Positions 18,437-26,568 of a DNA stretch of 50,903 bases are shown here, in pieces. The notes beneath the pieces were generated by a model. It had not been told where the DNA came from, did no database searches, and saw only the letters and a program-made list of their open reading frames with translations. Made by a program: the position numbers and the translations under genes. The stretch covers positions 1 through 50,903 of the forward strand of contig JAIVHI010000177.1 of assembly GCA_020201155.1 (NCBI GenBank). The letters are read 5' to 3'. This DNA is from Loktanella sp. GTDB lineage: Bacteria; Pseudomonadota; Alphaproteobacteria; Rhodobacterales; Rhodobacteraceae. Numbering within the stretch: the stretch's first letter is position 1; the number at the start of each line of letters is the position of its first letter.

Positions 18437-19174
18437 TCAGCGCACCCGCGTCATCTGCGCCACGATCCGCTCGACCGTGGCGACACGGTCGGCATTGGCC
18501 GGATGGGTGCCCAGAAACTGGTTGCCTGGATCGGGGATGCGCGTGAAGAACCGGGCGCCGACGATGGGGTCATAGCCCGCTTCAAGCGCGATCACGGTGC
18601 CCAGCGCGTCGGCCTCGAGTTCGAATTCACGGCTGAAGGTGCGCGCACCGATCACCGCGCCGATCTGTGCTGCCTCCTGCAGCGCATCCGTCCCGACCGC
18701 CCCCGCGATCGCCTGCGCCAGTTCCGCCCCCAGCTGTGCGTTCCGCTGCCCGCGTGCGATGTGCCCTTCGATATGATGGGCGGCTTCGTGGGCAAGGATA
18801 AAAGCCACCTCGTCCCGGTTGCGCGCCTCGGCAATCAGCGGAATTGTGAAGCCGATGATCGGCTGACCGTTCAGGTCCAGCGTCTGGAAGGCATTGGGCG
18901 GCTGGCCCGGACGGTCATCGACCACGATGCGGAAGTCGCAGTTGCTTTGCGTGGCGGCCCGGATGCAGATCGCCTCGGCCACCGGTTCCACGTCCGCGAC
19001 GACCGCCGCGAAGTTGCGCACGGCCGTGCGGGCGTCCAGCGGCGGCGGGACGACCTCCTCCAGCACCGTCACATCGACCTGCGGCGGAGACTTTTCGATC
19101 GTGCGCGGCGCTGTGTCGGGGCGGGGCGCGCAGGCCGCGGCAAACAGAAGGATAAGCGGGATCAGGCGGTGCAT
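18437..19174 (-). CDS. M48-family metalloprotease lipoprotein
   Basis: The 245-residue product has an N-terminal signal MHRLIPLILLFAAAC with a probable lipid-modified cysteine. The protease motif HEAAHH (HExxH) and the downstream ligand in EFELEADALG follow, with THPANADR near the end as in BepA/LoiP-like enzymes. It is probably a periplasmic, outer-membrane-anchored quality-control protease. TPR repeats of BepA are absent. It ends 5 bp from the convergent hemolysin III stop. Confidence 0.88.
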   Translation of the reverse strand: MHRLIPLILLFAAACAPRPDTAPRTIEKSPPQVDVTVLEEVVPPPLDARTAVRNFAAVVADVEPVAEAICIRAATQSNCDFRIVVDDRPGQPPNAFQTLDLNGQPIIGFTIPLIAEARNRDEVAFILAHEAAHHIEGHIARGQRNAQLGAELAQAIAGAVGTDALQEAAQIGAVIGARTFSREFELEADALGTVIALEAGYDPIVGARFFTRIPDPGNQFLGTHPANADRVATVERIVAQMTRVR

Positions 19175-19301
19175 CGGGTCCTCGACATCGGCGGAATGGC
19201 GCCAGATTACCGTTCCGCCTGCGCCGTGTCAGACCCTCTTTTCGCACATTTGCGTCAACCCGCTGCTTTCCCTTGCGCGTCTCGCGGCCTAGGCTGTCTG
19301 C

Positions 19302-19547
19302 ATGTTTAGCATAGAGCACGAATTCGACGCCACGGTCGTCACCCTCGTCGACGAGGGATCATCGCCTCTGCAAGAGGATATCGTCATCAACGCCTTCGAG
19401 GATTGCATCACGCTCGAACAATGGGACCCCCGCACCAATGCGATCAACAAGCTGACCCTGTCGTTGTCGCAGGCCCGCGATCTGGAAGCGGCGCTGGACC
19501 TGCCCGAAGGGGTGTACCAGTTGCGCAAGGCGCCCGATGGCGATTGA
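19302..19547 (+). CDS. small acidic protein, unknown function
   Basis: An 81-residue soluble product rich in Asp and Glu, beginning MFSIEHEFDATVVTLVDEG. It has no signal peptide, helix or motif I recognise. Its codon use resembles its neighbours and the frame is supported by the lack of a competing ORF. I think similar proteins occur in other Rhodobacterales, but cannot name the family. It sits just before leader repeat copy 2 and the HDAC-like gene, on the same strand. Confidence 0.55.
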   Translation: MFSIEHEFDATVVTLVDEGSSPLQEDIVINAFEDCITLEQWDPRTNAINKLTLSLSQARDLEAALDLPEGVYQLRKAPDGD

Positions 19548-19570
19548 ACGCAGAGGTCACCCTTGGCGGT

Positions 19571-19620
19571 GCGGGCGGGATGCCTCCGGCGGGGATATTT
19601 CTGGCAAGATGATGAAGGGG
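19571..19620 (+). repeat. dispersed leader repeat, copy 2 (before the HDAC-like gene)
   Basis: Nearly identical to copy 1: GATGCCTCCGGCGGGGATAT, TTCTGGCAAGATGATGA, then AGGGG. The terminal AAGGGG (19615-19620) lies 8 nt before the ATG at 19629 and is the only good ribosome site there. Confidence 0.85.
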
Positions 19621-19628
19621 CGGCTTAC

Positions 19629-20735
19629 ATGAGCACGGGGTTCTACTGGGACGAACGCACCTTCTGGCATGCGGGCGGAAATTACGCGGGGCTGTTGCCG
19701 GTGGGCGGGCTGGTGCAGCCGATGGTGGCGGGCGGTTTGCCCGAAAGCCCCGAAAGCAAGCGCAGGCTGAAGAACCTGATGGATGTGACCGGCCTGAGCC
19801 GCGATCTGGCGCTGTCCGGCGCCGATGCGGCGGACCGCGAGACGCTGTTGCGGGTGCATCCTGCGTCCTATCTCGATGCGTTCAAGGCGCTGTCGGACGC
19901 GGGCGGCGGCGAGATGGGGCGGCGCACGCCCTTCGGCCCCGGCGGGTTCGAGGTGGCGGCGCTTTCGGCGGGGCTGGCGGTCACCGCGCTGGACGACGTG
20001 CTGCGCGGGGTGCATCGCAACGCCTATTCCCTGTCGCGTCCACCGGGCCATCACTGCCTGCCGGATTATCCCAACGGGTTCTGCCTGTTCAACAACATCG
20101 CCGTGGCGATCGAGGCCGCGCGTGCGGCGGGGCCGGCCCACCGGTTCGCGGTGCTGGACTGGGACGTCCACCACGGCAACGGGACCGAGGCGATCTTCTA
20201 CGAAGACCCCGATGTGCTGACCATATCCCTTCATCAGGAGCGGAATTATCCGATGGACACCGGCGATCTTGCCGACCGCGGGCGGGGTGCAGGTGAGGGT
20301 GCCAATCTGAACCTTCCCCTGCCGCCCGGCACGGGACACACCGGTTACCTGGCGGCGATGGACCGCATCGCCCTGCCCGCGATCCGCCGGTTCGCGCCCG
20401 ATGTGATCATCGTCGCCTGCGGCTACGACGCCGCCGCCAACGATCCATTGGGCCGGATGCTGGCCATGGCCGAAACCTTCGACGCCATGACCGCGCGGGT
20501 CATGGATCTGGCCGACGACCTGTGCGGCGGGCGGCTGATGATGACGCACGAGGGCGGATATTCCGAAAGCTACGTGCCGTTTTGCGGTCATGCCGTTCTT
20601 GCACGCCTGTCCGGCAGCGCCGTCAGCGCGCCGGACCCCTTCGGAGATGTCTTCCCCTTGCGCCAGCCGGGGCCGGCCTTCGACCGTTTTCTCGACGGAC
20701 AACTGGACGAAATGGCAGCAGCCCTCGGGGGTTGA
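19629..20735 (+). CDS. histone-deacetylase-family (class II-like) amidohydrolase
   Basis: The 368-residue zinc hydrolase has the tandem histidines in PPGHHCLP, the metal ligands in LDWDVHHGNGTE, a second aspartate in the ACGYDAA block and THEGGYSE near the C-terminus. Bacterial members deacetylate polyamines, acetoin-like compounds or acetyl-lysine; which applies here is unknown. The ATG at 19629 is used; the frame open from 19563 translates the leader repeat. It is followed by nitroreductase and EI24 genes on the same strand. Confidence 0.9.
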   Translation: MSTGFYWDERTFWHAGGNYAGLLPVGGLVQPMVAGGLPESPESKRRLKNLMDVTGLSRDLALSGADAADRETLLRVHPASYLDAFKALSDAGGGEMGRRTPFGPGGFEVAALSAGLAVTALDDVLRGVHRNAYSLSRPPGHHCLPDYPNGFCLFNNIAVAIEAARAAGPAHRFAVLDWDVHHGNGTEAIFYEDPDVLTISLHQERNYPMDTGDLADRGRGAGEGANLNLPLPPGTGHTGYLAAMDRIALPAIRRFAPDVIIVACGYDAAANDPLGRMLAMAETFDAMTARVMDLADDLCGGRLMMTHEGGYSESYVPFCGHAVLARLSGSAVSAPDPFGDVFPLRQPGPAFDRFLDGQLDEMAAALGG

Positions 20736-20795
20736 CCGTTGCGCCGCGCGCAGGCGCTGCCTATTTCGGACCCGACGCAGACAGAAAGGCCCGCC

Positions 20796-21374
20796 ATGCC
20801 CGCACCCAATCCCGCCGCTCTCGACTTTCTGCTGACCCGCAGGTCGCGGCCGGCCAAGACGCTGACCACGCCTGTCCCGGACCGCGCCGCGCTGGAGCTG
20901 ATCCTGCGGGCGGCACTGCGCACGCCGGATCATGGCAAGCTGGAACCCTGGCGGCTGATCGTGCTGGAAAAACCCGCGCTGGCGCGGCTGGCAGAGGCGG
21001 TTCCCGCGCGGGGTGCGGCACTGGGGATCGAGGCCGAGAAGATCGCCAAGACGCGGTCGCAGTTCGACATGGCCGATCTGGCCGTGGCCGTGGTCTTTGT
21101 CCCGCAACCCTCGGACAAGGTGCCCCAGGTCGAACAGCTTTATTCCGCGGGGGCCGTCTGTCTTGCCTTGCTGAACGCCGCACTTGCATCCGGTTGGGGG
21201 GCGAACTGGCTGTCGGGCTGGGCCAGCCACGATGCAGGCTTCGTGCAGGATACGCTGGGGCTCGCACCGCATGAACGCATCGCGGGCTTCATCCACATCG
21301 GCACGGAAACCAACCCACCGCCCGAACGCCCGCGCCCCGATCCGGCGCTGAAGGTGGAATGGGTGGCCAAGTGA
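20796..21374 (+). CDS. nitroreductase-family FMN oxidoreductase
   Basis: The 192-residue product has the RRSRPAKTL FMN-phosphate motif near the start, RTPDHGKLEPW and SGWASHDAGF blocks, resembling YdjA-type nitroreductases. These reduce nitro or related compounds with NAD(P)H; the native substrate is unknown. An AGAAAGG site precedes the ATG at 20796. Its stop overlaps the GTG start of the next gene by 4 bp, suggesting translational coupling. Confidence 0.88.
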   Translation: MPAPNPAALDFLLTRRSRPAKTLTTPVPDRAALELILRAALRTPDHGKLEPWRLIVLEKPALARLAEAVPARGAALGIEAEKIAKTRSQFDMADLAVAVVFVPQPSDKVPQVEQLYSAGAVCLALLNAALASGWGANWLSGWASHDAGFVQDTLGLAPHERIAGFIHIGTETNPPPERPRPDPALKVEWVAK

Positions 21375-22060
21375 TCCTTGTCGATTTCGCCAAGGCACTG
21401 GCGCAGCTGCCCGACCCGCGCTTTCGCCGCGTGCTGCTGATGGGCATCGGCCTGACCATCGCCCTGTTCGTGGCGATCTATGCCGCTGTTCTCTGGCTGA
21501 TCGGCACGACGACCGAGGAGGGCATGGTCCTGCCGCTGATCGGCGAAGTGACATGGGTCGGCGACCTGCTGGGCTGGGGGTCCTTCGGGCTGATGCTGAT
21601 CCTGTCGGTCTTCCTGATGATCCCCGTGGCCAGCTTCATCACGTCGCTTTTCCTCGAAGACGTGGCCGACGCGGTCGAGGCAGAGCACTACCCCACCCTG
21701 CCGCCTGCGCCGCGCACGTCGTTCTGGGACGGCATGCGCGACACGGTGAACTTCTTTGGTGTTCTGGTCGGCGCGAACGCCCTGGCCATTTTGGCCTATG
21801 TGCTTTTGCCTTTCGCGGCGCTTTTCATCTTTTACGGCCTGAACGGGTATCTGCTGGGGCGCGAGTACTTCCAGATCGCGGCGATGCGTCGGGAAGGCCG
21901 CGCCGGCGCGAAGGCCATGCGAGAGGCCAACCGGCTTCAGATCTGGCTTGCGGGCATCCTGATGGCCGTGCCGCTGACGATCCCGCTGATGAACCTTTTC
22001 ATCCCGATCCTGGCCGCCGCGACCTTCACCCACCTCTATCACCGCATCGCGGCGCGTTAG
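21371..22060 (+). CDS. EI24-domain (CysZ-like) membrane protein
   Basis: The 229-residue product has four hydrophobic segments and the FxLNGYLLGREYF motif of EI24/CysZ proteins. CysZ is a sulfate channel; other members have unknown cargo, so I do not assign sulfate transport. GTG at 21371 overlaps the nitroreductase TGA (GTGA). An ATG at 21359 is the alternative start. It ends with a 4-bp overlap with the convergent DUF1467 gene. Confidence 0.83.
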   Translation: MILVDFAKALAQLPDPRFRRVLLMGIGLTIALFVAIYAAVLWLIGTTTEEGMVLPLIGEVTWVGDLLGWGSFGLMLILSVFLMIPVASFITSLFLEDVADAVEAEHYPTLPPAPRTSFWDGMRDTVNFFGVLVGANALAILAYVLLPFAALFIFYGLNGYLLGREYFQIAAMRREGRAGAKAMREANRLQIWLAGILMAVPLTIPLMNLFIPILAAATFTHLYHRIAAR

Positions 22061-22347
22061 TTTGCCGACTCGGCCGCGGGTGACATGCGTCCGAACCAGT
22101 CGAGATCGTCGCGCACGGTGATCGTGCCCGAAAAGATCACCGCGCAGATGACGGCCCAGATCGGAATGGCCCAATAGGTCGTGATCTTTGCCTTGCGCCC
22201 GATCTGCACGTCGGCGGGCGCGCCCTTATGGGTGCCCGGCACGACTTCGCCTGCTTCGTCCTGCGTGACCAGCCGCAGCGGCAGGACGACGAAAAGGGTC
22301 ATGAACCAGACGACGGCAAACATGACGATTGCGGATGTGATACCCAT
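22057..22347 (-). CDS. DUF1467-family membrane protein
   Basis: A 96-residue protein with two hydrophobic helices, one at each end, flanking a loop with PLRLVTQDEAG and GTHKGAPA motifs. This DUF1467 form commonly follows methylmalonyl-CoA epimerase in alphaproteobacteria. Its ATG shares one base with the epimerase stop (TAATG), so the pair is translationally coupled. The function is unknown. Confidence 0.85.
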   Translation of the reverse strand: MGITSAIVMFAVVWFMTLFVVLPLRLVTQDEAGEVVPGTHKGAPADVQIGRKAKITTYWAIPIWAVICAVIFSGTITVRDDLDWFGRMSPAAESAN

Positions 22348-22751
22348 TACACTTGCTCCAGTTCGGTCAGGGTGCCGGCCACGTCCTTGGGATGCAGGAA
22401 GAGGACGGGCTTGCCATGGGCGCCGATCTTCGGCTCTCCGTCGCCCAGAACGCGCAGGCCTTCGGCCTTGAGCTTGTCGCGGGCGGCGATGATATCCTCG
22501 ACCTCGTAGCAGAGGTGATGGATGCCGCCCGCCGGGTTCTTTTCCAAGAAGGCCGCGATGGGAGAGTTTTCGCCCAGCGGATACAGCAATTCGATCTTGG
22601 TGTTCGGCAGGGTGATGAAGACCACCGTAACACCGTGATCCGGCTCGTCCTGCGGCGCACCCACTTCGGCCCCCAACGCGCCCCGGTAAAGGGCGGCGGC
22701 GGCATCGAGGTCGGGCACCGCGATGGCGACATGGTTGAGACGTCCGATCAT
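22347..22751 (-). CDS. mce: methylmalonyl-CoA epimerase
   Basis: The 134-residue vicinal-oxygen-chelate fold protein has the epimerase pattern NHVAIAVPDLD, ITLPNTKIELLYPLG, GGIHHLCYEV and VLFLHPKD, including metal-binding His and Glu residues. It interconverts (R)- and (S)-methylmalonyl-CoA in propionate use. Length equals the family norm. The ATG at 22751 follows a GGAG site. It works with the mutase served by MeaB, whose gene is at 4.6 kb. Confidence 0.92.
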   Translation of the reverse strand: MIGRLNHVAIAVPDLDAAAALYRGALGAEVGAPQDEPDHGVTVVFITLPNTKIELLYPLGENSPIAAFLEKNPAGGIHHLCYEVEDIIAARDKLKAEGLRVLGDGEPKIGAHGKPVLFLHPKDVAGTLTELEQV

Positions 22752-22778
22752 GTGGATCTCCTTTGCGGGTCTTATCCA

Positions 22779-22820
22779 ACGCCTGCGCTCGTCCCACAAG
22801 CGGCAGATCATCGCAGGCGT
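22779..22820. promoter_or_regulatory. inverted repeat between mce and the receiver gene
   Basis: ACGCCTGCG (22779-22787) and CGCAGGCGT (22812-22820) are perfect 9-bp inverted repeats separated by 24 bp in the divergent intergenic region. This is a candidate operator, without further support. Confidence 0.3.
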
Positions 22821-22882
22821 CTTAGGGGATTATTCATAGAGATGGGGTCAGGTTGTCTCAATAGCAACGGAAAGGAACGGAC

Positions 22883-23599
22883 ATGCCCGGGATCGACGAC
22901 CTTGCCAGCCACCAGACGCCGACGGCCCTGCGCCCCCTGCAGGGGCTGACCCTGCTGGTCGTGGAAGACAGCCGCTTTGCATCGGAAGCGGTGCGCCTGC
23001 TTTGCACCCGGTCGGGCGCGCGGATCAGGCGCGCCGACGGCCTGCGCGCGGCGCGCAAGCATCTGGCGGTCTACCATCCTTCGGTGCTTTTGGTGGATGT
23101 GGGCCTGCCCGATGGATCCGGGCTCGATCTGATTGCGGGTCTGGCCGGGACCAGCCCGCGAATCGCCGTCATTCTCGGCACCAGCGCCGACCCCGACATG
23201 GAACGGGCGGTGCTGGCGGCGGGGGCGGATGGCTTCATCGAGAAACCCATCGCCAATCTGGCCCAGTTTCAATCCGCGATCCTGCGGCATCTGCCCGCCG
23301 AACGGCAGCCCCCCAAGTTGCGGGTCGTCAGCGAAGAACGGATCAAGCCGGACCGGCTCGCGTATCAGGACGATCTGGTGCAGGTCGCGGGTGTCCTTGG
23401 CGGCAGACGGGCCGAGGATCAGGTTGATTATATCACGCAGTTTCTAGGCGGCGTCGCACGGTCCGCCCAGGATGACGATCTCGATCTCGCAGTGCGGCAG
23501 TTGAAACAGCTCCACTCCAGCGGCGCATCCCTGCGTCCCGGTCTCGCAGCCCTCAATGCAGTTCTGAAAGACAGGCTGGAACAGGCCGGGCCGATCTAA
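22883..23599 (+). CDS. response-regulator receiver protein with unassigned C-terminal region
   Basis: The 238-residue product has a receiver domain with acidic VVEDSR, phospho-acceptor LLVDVGLPDGSG, GTSAD and EKPI with the conserved lysine, spanning about residues 20-140. The following 100 residues are helical and match no DNA-binding, GGDEF or HPt motif I recognise. GGAAAGGAA precedes the ATG. No cognate kinase is adjacent. It probably acts by protein-protein contacts, but the pathway is unknown. Confidence 0.85.
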   Translation: MPGIDDLASHQTPTALRPLQGLTLLVVEDSRFASEAVRLLCTRSGARIRRADGLRAARKHLAVYHPSVLLVDVGLPDGSGLDLIAGLAGTSPRIAVILGTSADPDMERAVLAAGADGFIEKPIANLAQFQSAILRHLPAERQPPKLRVVSEERIKPDRLAYQDDLVQVAGVLGGRRAEDQVDYITQFLGGVARSAQDDDLDLAVRQLKQLHSSGASLRPGLAALNAVLKDRLEQAGPI

Positions 23600-23605
23600 A
23601 GTGTC

Positions 23606-23668
23606 GCTCAATCGTTGCACACGTTCCGCCTTTTGCTGATGTCTCAGGTTAAAGGCGGAACGCTTTAG
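23606..23668. repeat. REP-like palindromic element, copy A
   Basis: CGTTCCGCCTTT (23622-23633) and AAAGGCGGAACG (23651-23662) are perfect 12-bp inverted repeats around a 17-nt loop, flanked by GCTCAATCGTTGCAC and CGCTTTAG. About 60 bp match the reverse complement of the first half of 38785-38902, with few changes. It starts 6 nt after the receiver-gene stop, where it may protect or end the transcript. Confidence 0.85.
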
Positions 23669-23836
23669 AACGTGAGGTCGCAGGTCAGCAGGTGCGGCTG
23701 CGTCAGTCGCCCCAACGCCTGACGCGGCGGCCCTTGGCTATCGAAATTGGTGGGTGAAAGCCAGTCGCGGAGGGCAGGTCGCAGGGGCATCCAGCCGTCA
23801 TCGGTCATGGCGCAACCATGCGGTGACGCTACAAGA
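23669..23836. other. intergenic stretch between REP-like element and DUF1501 gene
   Basis: A 47-codon minus-strand frame from an ATG at 23808 reaches back into the palindrome, but it has no ribosome site and no recognisable domain. I see no supported gene here. Confidence 0.4.
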
Positions 23837-25030
23837 TCACAAAAGCAACCCCGGCTCTGACGACAGATCAAGACCGGGGAACACGGCATCCTCGATCACC
23901 GCGCGGTCCAGCCCGAACTGGCCGCGCATCACCCAGCCCGCAAGGCTTCGGACGTCGCGCAGGGGCATCAGGTCCCTTTCCTGATACAGGTCCGCCGGCC
24001 CCAGCCCCGGCCAGTCCCCGGCCACCTGGCCGCCGCGCAGGGCGCCACCTGCGTAAAGCATCGCCCCCCCGGTGCCATGATCGGTCCCTCGTGAACCGTT
24101 CTCGCGCGCGGTGCGGCCGAACTCGGTCATGCACAAAACGGCCGTCTTGCCCCAGACCGGCCCAAGCCCCGCCCGCAAGGTCAGAATCGTGTCGGACAGC
24201 TGGCCCAAGACGCGGGCAAGCCCCTGCCGCTGGTTCAAGTGGGTGTCCCAGCCGTTGATGGAAAAGCTCGCGATACGGGTGTCGCCGCGCAGCCGGCCCG
24301 CCGCGAATTCCGCGATCTTCACGTGATCGCCACCGCGATTGGTCATGCCCGTCATTGCCTCGGCCATCATGTCATCGTCGATGGCCGTCACGGGGTTCAT
24401 CCGCAGCTCGTGAGCAAGGGCGATTGCCTGCGCCGAAGCATCGCGAAACAGCGGATCGTCATGATGCACCATTTCAAGCAGCCGCTGCGCCTGTGGCGTC
24501 AACCGCAGGTCGGCATCGGGCGACCAGCGCGAAGCGGGCGCGTCACCGGCGAGGATCTTCAACTCGTCCCGCCCGATCGCAAAGGCGGTTTCCGTCTCGA
24601 TCCCCGGCGTCGCCAGCAGCAAGCGGTTCAGCCAGCCATCGCGCGCGCCCAAAGAGCGTGTCTCGCCGTAGCCTGCTTCAAGGATATCCTGCCCGTCGAA
24701 ATGGCTGCGCTTGTCGCGGTAGGGCGTCGAGACCGCCTGATAGGCCCCCATCTCGCCACTTTCGTAAAGCGGCAGAAGTGGTGCAAGTGCCGGATGCAGA
24801 TGCCAGAAGTCCGACAGCGGCAGACCGTCCGCCGCCGCCAGCGTGGGTCGAAGCCCTGCATAATCAGGGTCGCCCACGGGCCGGATCACGTCCAGCCCGT
24901 CCATCGCCCCGCGCAGGATGATGACCACCAGCCGGTTGTCCCAGGGGGCGGATGCAAAGGCCATCGGCGTGATAAAGGGGCTGGCGGCAACCGAACATCC
25001 CAGCGCGGTCAGAAAGCGGCGGCGATCCAT
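23837..25030 (-). CDS. Tat-exported DUF1501 protein
   Basis: The 397-residue product starts MDRRRFLTALGCSVAASPFI, a clear twin-arginine signal. The DUF1501 body includes ILRGAMDGLD, NGWDTH and TEFGRTARENGSRGTDHG motifs, resembling alkaline-phosphatase-superfamily folds with possible metal ligands. No substrate is established. AAAGGAG lies 7 nt before the ATG at 25030, which follows the DUF1800 stop by 2 nt. DUF1800 and DUF1501 genes are paired in many bacteria and probably act together outside the cytoplasm. Confidence 0.9.
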   Translation of the reverse strand: MDRRRFLTALGCSVAASPFITPMAFASAPWDNRLVVIILRGAMDGLDVIRPVGDPDYAGLRPTLAAADGLPLSDFWHLHPALAPLLPLYESGEMGAYQAVSTPYRDKRSHFDGQDILEAGYGETRSLGARDGWLNRLLLATPGIETETAFAIGRDELKILAGDAPASRWSPDADLRLTPQAQRLLEMVHHDDPLFRDASAQAIALAHELRMNPVTAIDDDMMAEAMTGMTNRGGDHVKIAEFAAGRLRGDTRIASFSINGWDTHLNQRQGLARVLGQLSDTILTLRAGLGPVWGKTAVLCMTEFGRTARENGSRGTDHGTGGAMLYAGGALRGGQVAGDWPGLGPADLYQERDLMPLRDVRSLAGWVMRGQFGLDRAVIEDAVFPGLDLSSEPGLLL

Positions 25031-25032
25031 CG

Positions 25033-26409
25033 TCATCTCCTTTGAAAGGCCGCCGAGGCCAGTACGACCCCGACACCTTCGATGCGGTTTTCGGATGCGG
25101 CGGCGGCAAACGCGACCTCCTCGGGCGGATGCGGGCCCAGCGCCATTTCGACAAAGGCGCGCGGGTCCGGCAGGTCGCGCCGCAAGGTGACCGGCACCTC
25201 CATCGCCCAGGAAATCCGCCCCGCCATGCCCTGCGGCGTGACCCAGGCTTCGTCGGCTTCGGGCCAGCCGTCGGGGCCCGGCGGGCTTTCCCAAGGCTGG
25301 CCCATGACCTGCAAGGGGGTCGTCAGTTTCTCGCGGGTGCGGCGCCGGTCCAGCGCCATGACCGCATCGGGTGCGACATCAAGCGCGCGACACGTGGCCG
25401 CGATGAATTCGACCGGACGTCTGACCTTGCGCTTGACCGGATCGAAGGCTGCCGCATGGGTCAGCATGGCGGTCATCACCGTCTGGATGTCCCCCTCGCT
25501 GTCCAGATACGCGGTGATCATCCGGTCCAACAGACCGGCGTCCGGGTCGGGTCCGATGAAATGCACCGCAAGCTTGGTGCAGATATGCCGCGCCGTGTCC
25601 GGGTGCCGCGCCAGATCGTCAAGCGCGGCGTAGATCGTGTCGAGCGATGCAGCATCGCTGTAGGTCACCCCCAGCACGGTTTCACCCCCCGGTTCGGCCT
25701 GCCGCGCGTCGTATGTGAACCCCTGACGCGGATCGTAGATCAAGCCGGTCAGAAGCTCTGCGAATTCGCGCACGTCAGACTGGGTAAAGGCGCCCTCCGC
25801 GCCAAGCATGTGCAACTCCAGCATTTCGCGGGCAAGGTTCTCGTTCAGCCCCCTGCCCCGCCGCAGCCCCAGCACGCTGGTCGGCCCGTGGCTGGCCGGC
25901 TGATCGAGATAGAGCAGCATCATCGGCTGGATCGCGACCGCCCTGAGCATGGTTCCGAAGCGTCCTGCCGCATGAGGGCGGATCGATTCCTCGACCGCCG
26001 GGGTCACCCCATGGGCGACCTGGTTGCCACGGGCGCGGATGGTGAAGTGATCGGCCCAGAAGTGCACCAGACGTTCGCGCAACCCGATGGGCGCGTCGAT
26101 CATCCGGCCCAGCGTGGCGTGCAGGTTGGCCCTTTGCAGCGTCATCGCCGCTTGTATCAGGCCGCGATAAGCCTCTGTCGTCGCGTCCTCTTGCGGTGTG
26201 CCGCGGGCTGCCCTGCGGGCCTTCGCGGCCTCCTTGATCGTCGCGATGCCGGGCTGCATCCGCGAAAACGGCGGTATCGGATAGCGCGCCGCCATCGCAT
26301 CGTCGCCCGACAGATCGGCCAGAACCGCATCCACGTCGCCCGGAGGGGCATGACGCGGGGACAGGCCCGTTCCGAAACGGATCGCGGCAAGAAAGGGATC
26401 GAAGGTCAT
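25033..26409 (-). CDS. DUF1800 protein, partner of the DUF1501 protein
   Basis: The 458-residue product starts MTFDPFLAAIRFGTGLSP and contains LVHFWADHFTIR, LNENLAREMLELHMLG and RHICTKLAVHFIG blocks typical of DUF1800. No signal peptide is visible, whereas its partner has a Tat signal, so co-export of the pair is conceivable. It precedes the DUF1501 gene by 2 nt in the same operon. Biochemical function is unknown. Confidence 0.9.
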   Translation of the reverse strand: MTFDPFLAAIRFGTGLSPRHAPPGDVDAVLADLSGDDAMAARYPIPPFSRMQPGIATIKEAAKARRAARGTPQEDATTEAYRGLIQAAMTLQRANLHATLGRMIDAPIGLRERLVHFWADHFTIRARGNQVAHGVTPAVEESIRPHAAGRFGTMLRAVAIQPMMLLYLDQPASHGPTSVLGLRRGRGLNENLAREMLELHMLGAEGAFTQSDVREFAELLTGLIYDPRQGFTYDARQAEPGGETVLGVTYSDAASLDTIYAALDDLARHPDTARHICTKLAVHFIGPDPDAGLLDRMITAYLDSEGDIQTVMTAMLTHAAAFDPVKRKVRRPVEFIAATCRALDVAPDAVMALDRRRTREKLTTPLQVMGQPWESPPGPDGWPEADEAWVTPQGMAGRISWAMEVPVTLRRDLPDPRAFVEMALGPHPPEEVAFAAAASENRIEGVGVVLASAAFQRR

Positions 26410-26568
26410 GGGACCACCCTAAGCACAGACTGCGGCAAAGGTGAGGTGAAATCACGCGGTCGGCAAAAGCCTGCGCTGGGACAGGTCACCCAGCGCTTTG
26501 AGGGGCGCAGGACAGAGGGACGCGACCAGATCGGCGAAAAGCGCGAGGATTCGCGGGAGGATTGATCC

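Noticed and set aside
19557-21554. 665-codon minus-strand frame across the HDAC-like and nitroreductase genes
   Set aside because: Shadow ORF; the plus-strand genes have clear family motifs.
22057-22797. 246-residue minus-strand frame joining DUF1467 to sequence over the epimerase
   Set aside because: The upstream half is the wrong frame of mce; DUF1467 starts at 22347 in a TAATG overlap.
23665-23808. 47-codon minus-strand ORF
   Set aside because: No ribosome site, ends in the REP-like palindrome, no recognisable domain.
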